Shown here piece by piece: positions 36,640 to 49,865 of a stretch of 64,000 nucleotides of DNA; the first letter of the stretch is position 1; every line of letters starts with the position of its first letter. The DNA is from Chamaecyparis obtusa. Taxonomy: Eukaryota > Streptophyta > Pinopsida > Cupressales > Cupressaceae. The stretch is from contig BSBK01002082.1 of the NCBI GenBank assembly GCA_027943335.1, forward strand, positions 501,001 to 565,000, given 5' to 3'. The position numbers and the translations under genes are program-made. Below the pieces are notes generated by a model that worked only from the letters and a program-made list of their open reading frames with translations, had not been told where the DNA came from and made no database searches.

Positions 36640-37685
36640 TTGAATTGCGTTCATTGAATACTGAGGAGATGATGAAATAACTTTGGTTGATGAAAAACTA
36701 CTTTTCTATAATTTTTTTATAGTAACAGCTCATCATTATGAATTAGTTTATTCTACTAAAAATTAAAATAAAATTGTATTTTCTAAGTCCGTGAACTGGA
36801 GGATTAGTAGGCAGGACTCTTATATATATATACAAATATGCCCTTTACAGAAATCAAACCAAATATCTATTTTTCATGCATTTGTGATACATGACAGAAA
36901 TTTAATGAGTGGGCACTGCAGAATTTACAAAGTCCTATAAAATGCTGATGGATTTGATTTCTGTCTTTAGAAGATTTTTTCATTAATGCACGTGTTTTCA
37001 TCCATTGCCATGATTTCTCTACAGCTATTATTCAAATTAGGAATAAACACACACCACGCTCTTAATATGTAATGATCAATCTAAATATTTATGGAATCCA
37101 TCAAAGAGACTTGAGATATAATTACTTACAGAAGAAGGACATTTATATCTCAATCACATATTATATTACTTAATTTTAACAAAAACTGTTTTTTTCAACT
37201 TCATTTGACAATTTGAATTAATATTCAATTAAAATTTATTTTTGACTTTCTATCCTATGAGTGTTTCCCTTGAGCCTCTTAAGGTGCAAGTGCTAGTTTA
37301 AATTGCATTCATTGAATAATACGGAGATGATGAAATAACTTTGCTCGATGAAAGATGACATTTCCGTAATTTTCTAATATTAAAAGCTCGTCATTAACAA
37401 TTAGTTTATTCCCTTTAAAAGTAATACTAATAAAATTGTATTTTCTAAGTTGGTGAACTGTAAACTAACTGGAAAGCTATGTTTGTGATAGCTTGTATAA
37501 AGGAAATTAATTTGTAATGCGAAGTTAAAAAGACTGGAGGATTGGCAGGCAGGCAGGATATATGTACCGTTTAAAAAAATTGAACCATACATCGTACTGC
37601 TTTTGTGATACATGACGGAAAATTAATTTGTTGGCAGTACGGAATTTACAGAAGCCTATAAAATCTTTCTTCTACAACATTGTGT
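36640..37685 (+). repeat. Two diverged copies of the TATA-containing segment, unit 2
   Basis: Counterparts at 36640-36970 and 37298-37685, both ending in CCTATAAAAT. Confidence 0.6.
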
Positions 37686-37707
37686 TATTGATTTGACAAC
37701 TCAAAGA

Positions 37708-37818
37708 ATGCTACAGTCGTATGTACGATTCATGCGATACTGCGCTGGGAAATTTCTTCTTGAAATGGATGAATATAGGAGCAGAATACATTTCCTTTAC
37801 CTAATTCATTTTGTTTAA
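37708..37818 (+). CDS. Possible 36-residue small ORF, unit 2
   Basis: Identical to 18298-18408. Product not recognised; may be chance. Confidence 0.2.
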   Translation: MLQSYVRFMRYCAGKFLLEMDEYRSRIHFLYLIHFV

Positions 37819-38027
37819 ATATAATTATACATATGAAATGTGTAAAAGAAATCAATTAAATGAAGATGCACGTAGAAAGATTCCCGAGTTTCGCTTTAAA
37901 AAATCAAAATACATTCCTTTGGACGTTTGTTTTTTATCGTTTGGGGAGATGTTACCAATCTGTACTCTAAATCTCAGATATAATGATAATTAATCAAGGT
38001 ACGTATTATAATCTATCAGAATTTTAC

Positions 38028-38033
38028 TTTATT
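38028..38033 (-). terminator. Possible poly(A) signal of F-box gene copy 3
   Basis: AATAAA on the minus strand about 158 bp after the stop codon; same context as copy 2. Confidence 0.35.
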
Positions 38034-38057
38034 AAAATTGATTTAGAAGTGTGAAGT

Positions 38058-38060
<3 letters not shown>

Positions 38061-38088
<28 letters not shown>
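38061..38088. repeat. AT microsatellite, 14 repeats
   Basis: Homologue of 18650-18673, two repeats longer. Confidence 0.95.
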
Positions 38089-38091
<3 letters not shown>

Positions 38092-38190
38092 ACATATAAT
38101 GATCTGAGACTCCAAAATATACAAATCAGAATAATAAAAGAGTGTAAATACACATTAACGATAAATGTCGATGGATCATAAATGTAGATA

Positions 38191-39717
38191 TTAGTTCAAG
38201 TGTGAAATGTTGCAAATGGACAAAGTTCCACAAACAGCAGTCCTTGGATAAGTATCAACAGTATCTTCAGTGGGGCAGCCTGGCAATGCGCTCCATTCCA
38301 TGGACCTCAAATCAAGTGTCATAACATTCCTGCTTCCTCTAATCGTAAGCCAAATTTTATGTGATAAAGCGGCAACCATGAAATCTGTTCCCTGTGATGA
38401 CTTCACAGTGTCTTCAAACAAATCACGGGGAGTAACAGAAATGAGAGACCAAAACCATGTGTTATCACTATTCAACTCCCATATCCCAACCAAAGCGTGC
38501 TCGATGAAAGGGATACCACCCCATGTGGAGCTTCCTTCCCCAACCTCCTTCTCTAACCTCCCTACCAAAAGAAGCTTCCCATTACAGGCCACTAAGGAAG
38601 GCAGAGAGATGTGGGTGTTTTCATCAGAATTAGAATCAATCTGCGGAGGCAACCCTCCTTCGATCTCCTTAAACTGAAACATTTTGGAGACAATGTCATA
38701 ACAACCCAGATGAAGACCGTAGTTATGTGTAAAGTAGACCACACCATTGTGTAATGCGCTGGTCCAAGGGTGTCTTGTCCGGTAGGCAGCAGTCAGAATG
38801 ATGTTTGACGGAATAGCAGGCATGGCATGGGTACTAGTCCACATATCTGTGATGGAATTGTAGAGCAGGGTACAGTAATCAGTTTCCCTTTCATAGAACC
38901 CTAACGCAATAATATCGAAGTGGCCAGACTGGGCAATAAGTTCTATGGCTGTTCCTTTTGTCCATCCGTAACCGTCTGGAAGAGGAGGCAACTCAATGCA
39001 TTGTTTGGTTACAGGATTAATTACGATGGGCAGCTTGCGACACAAGGAACCTTCATAATCAAGAAAGAGGTAAAACCCAGCTGCTGCAGCACAAAGGTAA
39101 AGCTGTGTCGTACGATAGTGAGAATGCCAACCCCATTTCTTTTGGCGAAATAAAGGGATTCGAAACCAGCGGTTGAGTGCGCTACTGAAGAAAGAAATTC
39201 CTTGAAAGCCCTGCACCATGTGCTGCATAACAAAAAGATGACAATCCTCAACATTGAGGAGACTAGAAGTAGTGGCTGATATTGCCCTATTCCAGTTTTT
39301 GCAAACAGTCTTTGCCCTCATCAACGAGGGCACTGGAAGTCTTCTTAAAATCTCCTCTATTGCATCGAAATCCAGATTTGGACATTCCTGATATTCGTAA
39401 CTATTGTCAGAAAAATCTCTTAGTGCTCCAAGGATACTCTTATGGTGGTTCTGAAGTTGCATTTGAGAAGGGGAATTTTTCTTGATTTGTGTTTCATATC
39501 TTATGTGGAAGGCACTTACTAATCTGGAAAAGGGAAGGCCAATACACATTTTGCACATTGTATATCGCCATCTACGGTCGAATATCTTGCTTGGTGACCT
39601 GCAAGATTCGTCCGCCTCATTAAATACTCTTTGAAGGATCTTCTCCACCAAGTTGGTATAAATATGCTGCCCTCCCTCTACAATCTTAGAAGAATTCTTC
39701 TTACTCTTTCTTCCCAT
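38191..39717 (-). CDS. F-box/kelch-like protein, copy 3 (complete)
   Basis: Intact 508-residue frame, ATG at 39715-39717. Domain layout is as in copy 2: basic N-terminus, F-box at 114-153, kelch-like C-terminal part. It has Ser94 and Pro303, and the protein is identical to copy 4. A synonymous change (ACG to ACT, Thr279) at 38881 is private to this copy. The TATA box is at 39820-39827. Probable SCF substrate receptor; target unknown. Confidence 0.93.
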   Translation of the reverse strand: MGRKSKKNSSKIVEGGQHIYTNLVEKILQRVFNEADESCRSPSKIFDRRWRYTMCKMCIGLPFSRLVSAFHIRYETQIKKNSPSQMQLQNHHKSILGALRDFSDNSYEYQECPNLDFDAIEEILRRLPVPSLMRAKTVCKNWNRAISATTSSLLNVEDCHLFVMQHMVQGFQGISFFSSALNRWFRIPLFRQKKWGWHSHYRTTQLYLCAAAAGFYLFLDYEGSLCRKLPIVINPVTKQCIELPPLPDGYGWTKGTAIELIAQSGHFDIIALGFYERETDYCTLLYNSITDMWTSTHAMPAIPSNIILTAAYRTRHPWTSALHNGVVYFTHNYGLHLGCYDIVSKMFQFKEIEGGLPPQIDSNSDENTHISLPSLVACNGKLLLVGRLEKEVGEGSSTWGGIPFIEHALVGIWELNSDNTWFWSLISVTPRDLFEDTVKSSQGTDFMVAALSHKIWLTIRGSRNVMTLDLRSMEWSALPGCPTEDTVDTYPRTAVCGTLSICNISHLN

Positions 39718-39819
39718 TTCGTTAATTCAAATACTAACGTGGAGATTTATCGCATTAAACTTCAAATAGATGACAACTTTGGGGAAAATGATTTTTAAAT
39801 TAATATACGCTAGTATTTG

Positions 39820-39827
39820 TATTTATA
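39820..39827 (-). promoter_or_regulatory. TATA box of F-box gene copy 3
   Basis: TATAAATA about 103 bp upstream of the ATG at 39717. Confidence 0.6.
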
Positions 39828-41135
39828 CGAGGTTCAAAGGACACGTCTAGAAGATTTAAGTTAAAAGTTAAATGTATTTTGACATTCTATAAATAATTAT
39901 TGAAATTTCAATACATTATTATTTTAAATTAATTTTAAAGTTTTTAAAATAAATTTATGAACACGTAAATATAATAAAATAAAAAATAATAGTTCAAATG
40001 ATACACACTCTAATTTAATTCCACCATATATAAAATAATAGATATTTTACTTTAATGAAATATGAAAAATTATCAAATATTAGTAATAAATTTGTTATTA
40101 TATATAATTTAAATGATGATATTATCAATAAATTATTTATGATTAATATATTTAATCTTAATAGAACCTTAATCCAAATTGAAATATTTATCATTAAATA
40201 ATTTTAATACACGATAACATAATATGATAAGAATATATTATAATAATATAATAAGAATATACTACAGTATAACTATAATAATGTAATGTTGTAGAAAATT
40301 GTGTTTGAGTGCAATTCATGATCATCTCTACAAGCACTGGTGAGTAGGAAAGAAAGTTTCGAATCCTGGCAATACAAAGCATGTGCTTCAGGATATGATC
40401 TATAGTAACTAGCATGGTTTTCAATTTCATCTAGGGTCTCCTTCCATTCTATCCTTTAACAAGTGTGTGACCAGCCCTCACATTTTTCTTGAAATTGTTG
40501 GGACTGTTTGCTTGTGATGAGGATAGTTTCAAATCATTGGCAGGTGGTTCCAAGGTAAGTGGGTGCCCTCCCCCTCTGTCTTATAAGCATGTGGATTTAG
40601 GAGGGGCCTAGAAGATCTTTTTGTAAAGGCTCAGGAACTCTTGAAATGTGGGGTTTCGATGGACAAGACAGATGTTGGTACCAACATTCTTTTTGCTAGA
40701 AAATGGTGTTGGATTGTCATGACTAATCAGGCAACTACTATACACTTTTCATTTATTGTAGGGTTCGTGGTTAACTTGTCAAGAGATTTTGAGTTGACTC
40801 GTCAAACTTTCCCCAGGTTGACTCATCAAGTATTTTTTAGGGTTAACTTGTTAACCAACATAAATCTTGTTATAATGGATCAGGGTTAGGGTTTTCTCTA
40901 TATGAGAATTTCATAGCTTTTTACAGTGATATTGAGTTGCAAGGGGTTGCAGATTGTAACAAGCATAAATTACTAGATAATAAGACTAGACTCTCTGTTT
41001 GGTGGACGTATCCCAAGATTAGGTGAACCATATCAAATCTTTGTGTCTTCTTGTTCTACTTATGTGTGCTTTATTCCTTTGCATTATTGATTATATTTGC
41101 ATCTAACTATTAAATTTATGTATGCTAATCCTAAC
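39828..41135. other. AT-rich spacer, unit 3, no gene seen
   Basis: Counterpart of 1012-2319. Confidence 0.6.
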
Positions 41136-43461
41136 AAATGGGTCTTGATGCCCTAGGCTTTGAAGGGCTCGGTCTCAGTTTTTGCGCACCCTAAAGGTTT
41201 TTTTTCTTTTCCTTCACTTTGAAGGAAGATTGTGTTCGAATCTTTGTCATAGGGACTTGGTTTTATGGTAAACAATCCTTGTAACTATGCAAATGGAGGT
41301 CAGGGTTTGACCCTGTTTCTCATCTATTTGGAGTTGTTATGACCTATTTTCACCTCTCAAGACTCCCCTTCAAATTTTGGGACAGAAGTGATTGAAGGCA
41401 TCGCTAATTCTTTTCGAGAATTCTTGGGTGTGTACATTGCCACCAAAAATAGAGCCAGATTTATTTTTTCTCATTTTTGTGTTTCGGTAGTTCCTGGAAC
41501 TTTTCTTCCAATATCAGTTGATCTTAAATTCCATTTGGGACCTTGGACACAAAAAATTGAATATGAAAACTTAAACCTTTATAGCTAGGTTTTCTTGTTG
41601 GTAGAGCACATCGGTTTTGACTGTGCTAAGTTTGGTGACCAGGGTAAATGAATCAGTTTGGACTCTACTCCCTCCCCCAAAGCTCCTAATTTTTCTTCCA
41701 TCCTTCCTTTCCATGATGATGGTAAAGGTATTCCTGGTTCTTTCCTAGATGACTTCGACTTCGACGGGGGAGTTAAGCCTTTGGTTTACTGCAGTATGGT
41801 GATGGATTCTCTTGGTACTATTGTACATGTTTTTCTGATTGTGCTTTAGTTGTGGACCTTCCGCTGATTGATACCTATTGATTCTATCCTTAGTTGGTCG
41901 CTTATGGAAATTTTGTGCTCTTCCCTCTGTCCCCTCTAATCTTCCCCATCCCTCATTCTTCCTTTTCCCTCCCTTCTCCCATGGCTCTAGTGTTTTTTTT
42001 TATTTGGGTCCCCTTTCCATTACTTCCCATGTTCTTTTTTCTATATGTCCCTCCCCCTCTTCTACTAAAAGATTAGGATTCCCCTCCCTTGGCCTCATAC
42101 TTGAAATTTTGCAAATCTATAGATGTAGGGAAAATAAAAAGGTCAGAAATAATAAAAGGATATTCATGACTCTACTATAGCTGGGGATGTGGTGAATGGT
42201 AGCCAAAGTACTCTGGAGCAGTATTTCTCCTGTAAATTAAAAATATGATTATTCTCTCTTAGAATATCATAGGGATCAACGACTCTCAAAAATAGATTTT
42301 AGTCAAAAATCTACTAAAAGACCTTCATCCAAATATTCTTCTTATCTAAGAAACTAAAATGATAGAAGAAGCCTTCTAAAAATTAAGTAACTACATCTAG
42401 TTGTTTCCTGATTTTATGGTTGTTGTAGCAGATGTAGCATCAGAGGGTTTGGCTATTCTTTGGAAACCTTATATAACCTAATTATTTCCCTCCATTTCCA
42501 TTCCAAAAACACTATGCACATATTCTTCATGGATGTTTTCTCTTCAACCAAATGGATTTTGACTAATATCTACGCTCCTAATAGTGTAACTCAAAGAAGA
42601 GATTTTTGGGACTCTATTCTCTTATATTGTTCTTCTTTTATAAATTCAAATTGGATGATTATGGGAGACTTTAACTCTCCACTTTTCCCTTCTGAAAAAA
42701 AGGTGTAATTCGTATTTATTTAGATTATATGCAATATCTCCATGATTTTCTATACAATGGTTAGTTTTTGGATTTAGATTAGAGTGGTAATAGGTTTACC
42801 TTGGACTCAAATATGTCTACTGATAACCATCTTATTCATCTTAGATTGGATCATTGTATTATATCTTAAAACTTGATCCATATATGATAAATTAAAATTC
42901 ATCTTCTCGTATCAGGATTAGTTGGGATCATTGTACTATCCTCCTCAATTGGGAATCCAGTAAATCCAAATTTTTCATCCCTTCTATATTTGAGGTGATG
43001 TGGACTTACAACTCACATTTTAAAGCCCTTCTTTTTTACTTCTAGTTTATGAATTTTTAAGGTACTATAATGCTTATATTGGTTAGCAATCTAAAACTGA
43101 TCTGTTCTAATTTGAAGAATTGGAACAATTTTTTCTTTGGTAACTTTTTCCTTGAAAAAAGGCTTTAAAGATAAAATATTCCAGAAGTTCAAAGTCAGAT
43201 TGGAAAAGATGGTTGGTCACCTCAAAATGCTATGGATGAGAAGTCTCGTTTGTCTACTCTTTTTGATATCATATTAAAAGAATAAATCTTTCGGAAACAA
43301 AGATCTAGAATTCAATGGAGAAAATAGGGAGATTGTATTACTAAGTTCTTCCACCAATAGACACTAAAACACACAAAGAGAAATTCTAGTAGAGAACTTA
43401 TCTATTGGGATGGCTCTATTCTCAAGTTTGAAGAGACTATTTACTTCAGGGATCACTATCA
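41136..43461 (+). mobile_element. Decayed LINE 5' half (ORF1, endonuclease), unit 3
   Basis: Counterpart of 2320-4645. ORF1 piece at 41388-41588, endonuclease piece at 42460-42708. Non-functional. Confidence 0.82.
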
Positions 43462-43476
43462 CATATTTGGAAGATA

Positions 43477-44006
43477 TGTTGTCATTCATGTCAACATATT
43501 TATTTGTTGTCACACTGTTGCAGAGATGTTATAGGAATGTATATTAAAATTATTGGATTGGTACGACTATTCTATTGAAGATATGATGATGTGAAGATTT
43601 GTGTGTGTGTGTGTGTGTGTGTGTGTTTCTCGATGTGTCTATACTTGATATATGTCAAGTTATATATGTTTATAGTAATATTTGAGTTAGTTATGGTTTA
43701 TTTATGAAAGACTAGTATTTTGAATGTTTGGGAAGAGACAATGTGGCAGTATTAGGATCATTATTGATTGGTGTGACAATATTTTGAGATGTGAAGGTTA
43801 TGGAATGTTTAGGAGTTATATTTGTTTCCTTGACATGATGGGTTCATCGATTTTAGGATCACAAGATATTCTTCTGGAGTGAAAATGTTTACTATTTATT
43901 GTTCCTAGTATATTGTGAAAAGATGATTATGAATTATGAGATAGAGGTGTTTCTGGTGCTGGTGTTATGATTATAAATAATAACCAAGTCCTTCTGCATT
44001 TCCACG
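43477..44006. mobile_element. LTR-like sequence, unit 3
   Basis: Counterpart of 4661-5190. Confidence 0.3.
43601..43626. repeat. GT microsatellite, 13 repeats
   Basis: Same length as in unit 2, one repeat shorter than unit 4. Confidence 0.95.
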
Positions 44007-44104
44007 TTCAACAATCACTGCAAAGACATCTCCTCCATAATAAATTTACATATATGTGTGTGAGATCTTAAAATTTTCTTAGTTCAATCTATAGATCTGT
44101 TTAT

Positions 44105-46518
44105 CTATCTATACATGCAGCTCAATGTACGATATAATGTGAAATATATATACTTACCAATTTTGACCAATCCTGATATATGATCGTAATCAGTAGAAAT
44201 CAAAGGGACATCATCAAAGTTTTCATCTTCATCTCTATCAATTGTATCAGTAACAGCTAGTGGTACTAGATTCCATGCACCTACATATCCACGGTCTTGA
44301 TTGATACATTCCTCATAATTGTCAGTAATGTAATGACAACAAAAGCATGAGTAGTCCCTAGTGTTCAACATCTAACTGCGACAATTCTTACTCATAACTG
44401 AATGCAAAGATCGCATCTTTTCTATCTTATTGCAACCATGCATAATTTTTCTATCAACACCCGAACAAATGTATATATAATACATTCTATATAAATATAA
44501 TTTGATTAAAAAATATCATAAAATTTTTAAACACTTTCAAATAATTTAAAAATGTGTGCATAACTTTTATACCCCAAAATTTTATATATGGCACCACCTG
44601 AGTCAATCCTGATGACATGTCATTCTCATTTTGGTGTGAAATGTGTCTTGCACCATTCAACTACATCATGTGCATTTTTTATATGCACTCCCTTATAATT
44701 CATTTGATACTTTCGTATAGCAAGTTTGATGCAAGCTCCGACACCATCATGTTCACCTTTTCCATGTCCACTCTCAAAGAAACTCCAGACATGTGGTATG
44801 TTTTCATTACGATGATGTCTACATAGTGCATAAAATGGTCTTGATGATTTGAATTGTGCAGCACATCCATCTGACCAAACATAATGTTTATCAATTTTTA
44901 TACCTTTTTCTTTCAAATTTGCAAAAAACATCTTGAAGCAGTGTTCTACATAATGAATGTCAAGCTGTCTATCATCACTTATATAAAAATGATATTCCTT
45001 CTTGATGACCCATGCTTCAAATGTGCTCTGAATACCATCCAAATCTAATTGTGTGTGTCGATAACACACATGTACCATAATAGTAATTTTCTCTGGAAAG
45101 TAGTATTTTGAATGAATTGCCTTTTGATGAACAAAAGAATAATTTTCTCCAAAATCAACAATTGATACAAGAGTTCCAAGTGGGAAATTGTATCTTAGTG
45201 TTTCTAATTGTTGTGCTTGCCACTTTGCAAAAAAAGCATGATGAATGTAGGGTTGAATCATTTTTAAAAAAAATTTCCATAAATACTCCAACATTTATCT
45301 CTTGTTCAACATATTCTAACCTTTTGGATTATTTCCCAAATTTTGTTTCATTCTTTACATATTTGTAAATCTTTCAATTTACCATCTTTGTTACATCAAT
45401 ATTTTCATTTTTCAAAGGAAAAAAAGTCAAATTAGCACATGTTTGACATATTCCTTTTATGCAATTTATTTGTCCAGCTACATCATCTCTTTTGTCATAT
45501 AAAATGGATGAGATGAACTCACTTCGTCTAGTAGGAGGAGCATTTTCAAAACCATAAGTGTCTTCTACAAACTTTCAAAAAACCTGATAGTGGAGAGAAA
45601 ATTCAATATGATAACAACAACAACAAGTTTCAAACACTTTGTCTGTCTTGCTATAATATGGCTTCAATCTTTCAAACAATGTTTTCCCAATCTTTATATT
45701 AGGATATGAACTACAAAAGGACACATACATTTTATGTTGTGTTGTGTCCAAGAAATGTTTCGAATGATATTCATATTGATTAGCTGAAATTCTATGTCTG
45801 ATAACATCTCTAGTGTTTGACGAAGGATGTGTATTATCATTCCAAAATGACGTGACCAAATTTTTTATTCCTTCATCAATCCTATCAGAACAAGGAGCTC
45901 TACACATGATTGCACAATTGCCTTCCGAGGTGCTATCATCCAAAAGTATTCTCCTATTAACATATCGTGATATTGTTTTCCTATTAGAACCAAACTTATA
46001 TGTAACTAAAGATATCTATCTTTTTCGTCCCATAGTGTTACCTACAATGGATGTCAACATAACTTTTCTTGTAATGGTCTTATCTATAGTGATAGATCAC
46101 TCCACTAGCTTGTTCAAAACTTTCTTAATTTTTTCAATCATATCAGTTTGCATGTCAACAACTTTTCTCTTCTTTGATGTTGTGTCTATACCCAATAATT
46201 TTAATGCCCCTTAAAACTTTTTGTTTATAAGTACACGTGAAAGCAATTGAGCTTGTTCAAGTGTTCCAAAATTATCAAATTTAACCAATATTTCTCTTGC
46301 TATCATATTCATTGATCTCTTCTTAGAAACACTTCAGGGTTGGACATTAGCAAGTGATCTCAAAGTCTCCACATCCATTGTAAGTAAATGATCTAAGTTT
46401 CTATAATTAATATTTCTCTTTACAGTTTTAGCTAAATTTAAAAGTTCATCCATACCAGTAGGAGCACGTGATGTTGACCCTTCTCCAACATCAATTGTTT
46501 TTCCTTGTCCTTCATTGA
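44105..46518 (-). pseudogene. Decayed DDE-type transposase gene, unit 3
   Basis: Counterpart of 5287-7700. Core at 44626-45294, Cys-rich block at 45575-45943, C-terminal exon-like piece at 44105-44371. Two core changes are private to this unit: Ile42 to Leu (near Asp47) and Ala81 to Thr. Residues 8-9 are Phe-Phe, as in unit 1. Non-functional. Confidence 0.6.
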
Positions 46519-47571
46519 TCTCTTTTCCAAATGGGCTTTTAAAAGGTTTAATCAGGACTTCTGTTTATTTTGTACCTGGATCCTTTCCCATCTTTGCTGG
46601 GGAATCTGGAAGGAGTGTAACAATCACATTTTTCGTGATTGTTCCTCTCTCCCCAAAATTATCTTTGAAAAAATCCAACATGCTGTTAAGAAGAACTTTT
46701 TCTATTGCGGAAGATCTAATTATCTTGCAGGAAAGTCCTAGATAGCTTCCCAGGATAAAAGACAGAATTGTGAGTGGAGTATTCCCCGACTGGTTGGACC
46801 AAAGACAACTTCGATGGTGCTGCCAAAGGGAACCCAGGACAAGATGGAAGTAGAGGAATCATGAGGAATTTCTTTGGCTTTGGCATTGCGGTTGTTAGTC
46901 TGCCTTTGGGTGCTCAAACCAATCATTATGTTGAAGCTTCTCCGGTTCTATAGGTCACCAAACTAGCTCATGATATGGGCGGTCAAGTGGCTCTGGCTGC
47001 AAGGAGACTCGATGAACATCATCAACTGCTTAAACTTCACTCACTCTCCCTCATCAACTATATCCAACATCATTGTTCATACTCGAGCCATTCTTAACTC
47101 TTTTTAAAAGGTGTATATCTCCCACGTGTACAAGGAAGCCAACGGTGTGGCTGATTGGTTCATTAACTTGTCCGTCACGAAGGAAGCTAAGTTGACATGG
47201 CAAAGAGGAGAAGATTTTCCCATTGAAGTGAAGAGTATCCTAGAAAAGGAAAGACTCCATTGCACTAAGGGCATCATCTTATAACCACAATGATTTGCAA
47301 CGAGGACGGTGGCTGTATCCCATTTTTTAACAGTCTCACTATGTACACAATGGTCTCCAGCTCACCCTCTGGGCTGTTTGTTCCTTCATTTGCTTCTCGA
47401 GATTTGGGTATTTTTGGCTTTCTCTATCCTTGTCTCCTCTATTTTTTTGTGGCTTTTCGGCCTTGGCCTTTTTGTGGCTTGTTTCTTGTTTGTTATGTTC
47501 TTGCTTCAAACTTCTTTTTTAGAGTCGTGGGTTTCAGGAAACCTGTAAAACTTGTTTTACTTAATAAAAAA
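46518..47571 (+). pseudogene. LINE 3' end with RNase H domain, copy A, unit 3
   Basis: Counterpart of 7700-8753, with NFDGAAKGNPGQDG as in unit 2 and the shorter A-rich tail of unit 1. Non-functional. Confidence 0.84.
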
Positions 47572-49865
47572 CAAGTGGCACAATTTTGTGTTGAATTTGA
47601 CTCATTCTCCAATTTCTATTCATCTCTATTTTATCAAACATTAACAATTCAATTTACATTTACTATGACAACATTCAAATCAATTGATCCTTGCCTCAAG
47701 GTATGACTTCCTTAAATAGGTTCATTTCACTTAGTACTCATCCGAGGACATGCTAGAAAGAACTACACAATTAAATTTTAAAATTTTAAAATTCAAAATT
47801 CTAATAACTTCCTTCTAGCTATTATGTGTGAATTTTTTGGATGTTTACCTAACATGTTACAATTTCTTAGCGAGTCAAAACACATTTAGGTACCATTTGT
47901 CAAATAATCTAAGAAAGTGTTTACCACACACTTTATGTTTTTAAGGCACTTACACTCTCAACACAAGATACATGAATTAAAATATAATGATAGGCATTCA
48001 ACAAACTACTTTAAGTATTCTCCTTAGAATGTAAATGCTTTCGACAAGATGTCTCAATAAATCATTAACAATGCAACTCCAAATTTTCCACCACACACCA
48101 CTACTTCCTCAAATTTGTATCTCCTAGTTCTCACACCCATTTCTCATAAATTTCAATTGGTTTGATCTTCTATTTATACCATCTTAGATCAATGCCAAAT
48201 AATAATTAGGCAAGCCATAATAAGGGAGAAGGGGTATTCCAAAAGTCTTTCACCAAAACATAATTGTGGTGAAAGGCTAGGTCTTATCGAAGAGATAGAG
48301 AGGACCCAAAACATCATAAAAAAATATCTAATGTGATGTTGAAAATCACACACATTTGACACACGTCCTCCAGAGCCAAGGACAAAGTAACATAAATAAG
48401 AGAACAACATTTTAAACCGACCCCATACACAATTCAACACCAAAGAAAATAATCACTACTATGTAGATCACACAATGACTTGAACATGTGCAACATCATT
48501 CGAAAGAAAATATATCACATTTCCTCAATGATCAAGCTACCATAACCATTCTAACATGAAATTCCTCATAACTACAAAGCCAAGAAAACACAATCATGAA
48601 GCATATCACTAAAACCATACTTGGGGTACATTTGTTTACCAAAAATTAAACTGGAACACCATAAACAAGTTGTAAGCAATCCCTCAAAGAGACAAAACCC
48701 ATGAAACACCAATGCGTTGAAACACAAAGCATTTTCAAAACTAGTACTGATAGACACCCAAACTATCAACACAATGTATACATCATAAATATCAAGTGGA
48801 ACACCAGGGAGTGCACTAAATATCAACTAGAACGCCAAGTACCTTTCTCAACATGGCTAAGATCATCCTTGAAATGTTCTAGACAATATTTTTTATGTTA
48901 TAAATGAGCCACATATAACTCCTAATCACTCTTGACATGTGCTGAACCATCGACATACACTAGATGATTATGACCACTTTCTCATTTTCCTTCATATCTT
49001 TAGACTAACTAATTATATTCTTCCATACCTTTTTTATCCCTATTTACCCTTCTATTTCTAGATACCCATATCCTCTTATTCTTTTATTTTTACTCACTTT
49101 CCGTTATTTTTCTTTTTCCAAGTCTTATCTATTTCCAATAGATTTTTTAATGTTTCTACTCTTGATTACATTCTTTTATTTTTGTTGTATTTACTTGACA
49201 ATATTTGATATGTAAAAATATAACACAGGTAAGTTAAAAAAATTTGTTGCGGGCTTTTTCGACATTTCCACATAATTTTGGGCAAATTTGTCATGGGTAG
49301 TCACAATTAAGACTAATTCCATGTGTTGAATATTCTCAGAAAATTTAAATCCTTCAATGTAATGAACACCCTTTTATCACATATCAACTCATAAGTTCTT
49401 CATTTATTTTTTTAAATATCTTTAAGTTCTAAGAATTTCAATCTTTTGCACCAAACATAAATTCTTCAAAATAAAGTTTTAATTTTATTGTATTTTTCTT
49501 GATCTTTTTATCATTTAACTTTCTAATTGTTTAGATTTTTAAGAAAAATGGTAAATATTTATATAATTATAGGAACATTAGAAGTTTTTTCACTTAAAAA
49601 TTTACAAAGAATATAGAATAGAAATATGAATATTCTTAAATGGAACAATCTCACCCTTTGATTGCAAAGCAACTTTTATAGTGTAGTTCAATTTCAAAGA
49701 ATTTATTTTTCCATTTTCATTTTTCTACATAGATTTCAATTTAAAATAATTTATGAATTAAATTGGATTTTTCACTCCAAAATTTACAAAGAATGTAGAA
49801 TAAAAATATGAATGTTCTTAAAGAAACAATATCATCCTTTTATGCAAAATAAATTTATAATATCT
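47572..49865. other. Noncoding tail of duplication A, unit 3
   Basis: Counterpart of 8754-11047. No supported gene. Confidence 0.6.

Larger units (their letters stand above)
19402..38816. repeat. Tandem macro-repeat, unit 2
   Basis: Second copy, 19415 bp, same order as unit 1. It is distinguished by a small A/T block inversion at about 25852-25861, by one extra A near 28150, and by its TTA and AT array lengths. Confidence 0.97.
46183..49865. repeat. Internal duplication, copy A (unit 3)
   Basis: Counterpart of 7365-11047. Confidence 0.93.

Noticed and set aside
37811..37993. Open frame of 60 codons found only in unit 2
   Set aside because: It arises from one extra A in a homopolymer relative to the other units and is not conserved.
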